Assembly (NCBI GenBank): GCA_018436855.1
Contig: JAHDKO010000076.1
Span: 1 to 64,000 of the forward strand
DNA from: Deltaproteobacteria bacterium
Lineage (GTDB): Bacteria > Desulfobacterota > Desulfomonilia > UBA1062
Direction of reading: 5' to 3'
DNA length: 64,000 nt
The position numbers were made by a program, and so were the translations under genes. Below, one piece after another: positions 59,749-64,000 of this stretch (positions within the stretch are counted from its first letter, which is position 1; every line of letters starts with the position of its first letter). The notes beneath the pieces are model-generated. The model was not told the origin of the DNA. It did not search any database and saw nothing but the letters and a program-made list of their open reading frames with translations.

Positions 59749-60708
59749 TCATGCCGGAAATATAACCTCCAGTAACGCCTCTTGAATAGCCGAGTACGGA
59801 TGCATGGTCCGTCCGGACTTGATCCCGTGTTCCACCCTGCGTACCGCCGAGAGCAGACCGATAAGCTCATGTGCGTTCCACAGCGATCGGCGGCCCAGTA
59901 TCTTCTTTTCCACAAAGGGATGCACTCCGGCCCGGCTGTTCTTCCCGCAGCAGAGCACCTGATAGTGCTGGCCGATCTGGTTCTCGATCCGGGTAATCAC
60001 CTCGAGCTCGTTGATCCCGGTGTGCTCGAGCTCGTGGAGCCTCACGAGAACATCCTTTTTCCTGTCGAAGAGGGAGTCCATGAAGGTGAAGACCGGCGGC
60101 TCGTGGGATTCCATGACCAGGTACTCGACGTCCTTGATCGTAACGGACGGATTGTTTCCGGCGTGAAGGCTGAGCTTCTCGATCTCGGATGCGATGAACC
60201 AGAGGTTGCCCCCGGTTATCTCCGCGAGCAGGTAAACCGCGTCCCGGTCCATGGTCTTTCCGTACATCCTGATTCTGCCGGTTATCCAGTCGTGAAGGTC
60301 CCTGCCCTTGAGGGTGCTGAAGCGCAGCACCTCCAGCCTTGCGGGGAGCCCCTTCGCATGTTTTTTCTCCTCGCGCTCCGCCACCCCCTCCATGGTAAGG
60401 ATCAGGGTGGTGAAGCCGCACGGACGCTGAACATAGGCCAGGATCTTCTCCTTTTCCTTCTGTACCATCTTGTGGAAGTTTCTGATGACGATGAGCCGCC
60501 TGTCGGTGAGAAACGGCATGGTGTTGCAGAGCTCCACGACCTCCTCGACCCGCTGGATCTCCTGGGCCTGGAACCACGAGCTGTTCATGGACGCGTCTTC
60601 GCCCAGCAGCGCCTTGGCCGCGGTGAGCTGCTCCTCGATGAGGAACACCTCCTCGCCCGTGAGCAGGTAGACATCCTTCAAGGGGGGGTGAATCTGCGGT
60701 ATCCTCAT
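59749..60708 (-). CDS. holA: DNA polymerase III subunit delta
   Basis: A 319-residue clamp-loader subunit that opens the beta sliding clamp. The N-terminal YLLTGEEVFLIEEQLTAAK, the central NTMPFLTDRRLIVIRNF and the C-terminal helical collar are typical; it has no functional Walker motif, as expected for delta. It starts inside the lptE stop (4-bp ATGA overlap) and is the last gene of leuS-lptE-holA, a gene order common in Gram-negative bacteria. Confidence 0.93.
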   Translation of the reverse strand: MRIPQIHPPLKDVYLLTGEEVFLIEEQLTAAKALLGEDASMNSSWFQAQEIQRVEEVVELCNTMPFLTDRRLIVIRNFHKMVQKEKEKILAYVQRPCGFTTLILTMEGVAEREEKKHAKGLPARLEVLRFSTLKGRDLHDWITGRIRMYGKTMDRDAVYLLAEITGGNLWFIASEIEKLSLHAGNNPSVTIKDVEYLVMESHEPPVFTFMDSLFDRKKDVLVRLHELEHTGINELEVITRIENQIGQHYQVLCCGKNSRAGVHPFVEKKILGRRSLWNAHELIGLLSAVRRVEHGIKSGRTMHPYSAIQEALLEVIFPA

Positions 60709-61137
60709 AGGGCAACGGCCGCCAGTGCCCGCGCTATCTGGAGGGACACCCTCCTGCCTGCCTCCTCGAGCCCGTCCTCTTCAGCACCCCTTTCGGGGTA
60801 GGTTCCCTGATCGGAAAATCCCATGGTCCAGACCTCTTTTCCCTGGGCGTCAAGGACGCGGGCGGCCACGTGGATGGTCAGCCGGTACCGGTCGTCGGAC
60901 GACAGTGACGGGGACGTTATGGCCTGGCTCGAATAGGAAGTGAGGGTGCAGTGCAGGATGTACTCCCCGCTTTCCGGGGCGAGCATGCCCATGGAGGAGA
61001 GCGTCCGTTCGAGCTCGGTATCCAGGGTCATCCCCGCCTCGATGAGGGTGGTCCTATTTGTGCTCGGGCGCAGGACGAAATCTTGCGATCCGCCCGCCCC
61101 TCCGTCGAGGACGAACGAGTAGCTGCAGGCGGCGAGG

Positions 61138-63624
<2,487 letters not shown>

Positions 63625-63859
63625 ATCGGCCTCCGTGTTGATGTTGGTTGCTTCATTAGCACAACCGTTCAAGCTTCGTCCAGTCCGGGAATGATTCGGC
63701 GTCTGCTCCAGTACCGCGAAACAACGGGGTGTATTTCTTTGCCCGGGATGCCGAGAAGATGGTGCGAGTAGGGAGACGCATCTTTTGTCACGGCGGATGT
63801 CGGCACTGTACGCAATTATCCCTTGCATTTCATCCGCATGCTGATATTTTGGAGGAGCT

Positions 63860-64000
63860 ATGAGGTGGCTGAAAATCTTTGCTGGGCTTCTGGTATGCGG
63901 CATGCTTCTTCTGGGACTCTCGGCGTACTGGTTCGTGTATCGCGGTCTGCCCTCGATACATGAGCTCAAGCAACCCGAGCCGACGAGGTTGAGCACGATC
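63860..64000 (+). CDS. Penicillin-binding protein 1A-type (N-terminal 47 codons, cut by right edge)
   Basis: Only the start is present: GGAGGAG before the ATG, a short cytoplasmic head, a transmembrane helix ([20 protein letters not shown]), then [14 protein letters not shown] and TRLSTI. A signal anchor followed by LPS/D-x-x-x-L-x-x-x-x-P and a Ser-Thr-Ile strand is the usual opening of class A penicillin-binding proteins (PBP1A: glycosyltransferase plus transpeptidase). The catalytic parts lie outside, so the call rests on this N-terminal pattern. Confidence 0.75.
   Translation, partial: MRWLKIFAGLLVCGMLLLGLSAYWFVYRGLPSIHELKQPEPTRLSTI

Noticed and set aside
63625..63996. In-frame N-terminal extension of leuS to near the right edge
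   Set aside because: LeuRS homology begins at 63624 with a good ribosome binding site, and the extension crosses the divergent PBP promoter.

Overview
The window is about 64 kb of GC-rich bacterial chromosome. It most likely comes from a member of the Desulfobacterota (the former Deltaproteobacteria); no genus can be named. The basis is an ahbC gene of the siroheme-dependent alternative heme route inside a hem operon, a sigma-54 response regulator beside a good -24/-12 promoter, an MglA-type GTPase operon, several HDOD/HD-GYP/GAF signalling proteins, fatty-acid activation genes and a probable selenoprotein. There are no rRNA or tRNA genes, no CRISPR array, no complete IS element and no phage genes that I can see.

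Layout. 1-9 kb: signalling and regulation. It holds a chemoreceptor cut by the left edge, a PAS-LuxR regulator, an acidic protein with a tandem internal duplication, a membrane protein divergent from a TetR regulator, a TPR protein, and a CheD-like protein lacking the catalytic Cys beside an HDOD protein. 9-16 kb: mixed accessory enzymes (DUF2156, a DUF4185-like lipoprotein, an esterase, a 3D-domain lipoprotein, a BtrH_N protein, an ADP-ribosylglycohydrolase, a YkgJ-type protein). 16-24 kb: lipid and RNA metabolism (crotonase, arfB, acyl-CoA ligase, rnz), a gluzincin peptidase, a TetR-QueG pair, and a 113-bp palindromic element that supplies the stop codon of the QueG-family gene. 24.2-30.5 kb: a tetrapyrrole operon sirC - CcsA/HemX-type gene - hemA - hemC - cobA/hemD - ahbC, mostly with 4-bp start/stop overlaps. 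30.5-38.4 kb: a hydrolase, a TPR-HTH protein, a DUF1573 gene with an in-frame TGA (candidate selenoprotein), murJ, and a GAF/GGDEF/HD-GYP protein convergent with an NtrC-type regulator. 38.6-45.3 kb: a compact operon (MBL hydrolase, lipoprotein, coaBC, udg, nfeD, mnmA) followed by DUF2889 and methyltransferase genes. 45.4-54.3 kb: a ClC transporter, a TIM-barrel protein, recJ, and convergently a four-gene TPR-MglA-TPR/zinc-ribbon-DUF4388 operon. 54.5-59 kb: a Cys-rich small protein, two oligopeptide ABC ATPases without permeases, a pair of direct repeats and a BCCT transporter pseudogene. 59-64 kb: rpsT, then holA-lptE-leuS on the minus strand, and the start of a PBP1A gene at the right edge.

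How the genes work together. The hem operon takes glutamyl-tRNA towards uroporphyrinogen III (HemA, HemC, HemD part), diverts it to siroheme (CobA part, SirC), and AhbC then acts on didecarboxysiroheme; hemB, ahbA/B and ahbD are not in the window. The MglA operon looks like a self-contained polarity or motility-type signalling unit. The strongest novel signal is the DUF1573 gene at 32465-33181. Its frame, signal peptide and family similarity run unbroken through a TGA at the position of a conserved Cys, and a SECIS-like hairpin follows at the expected distance.
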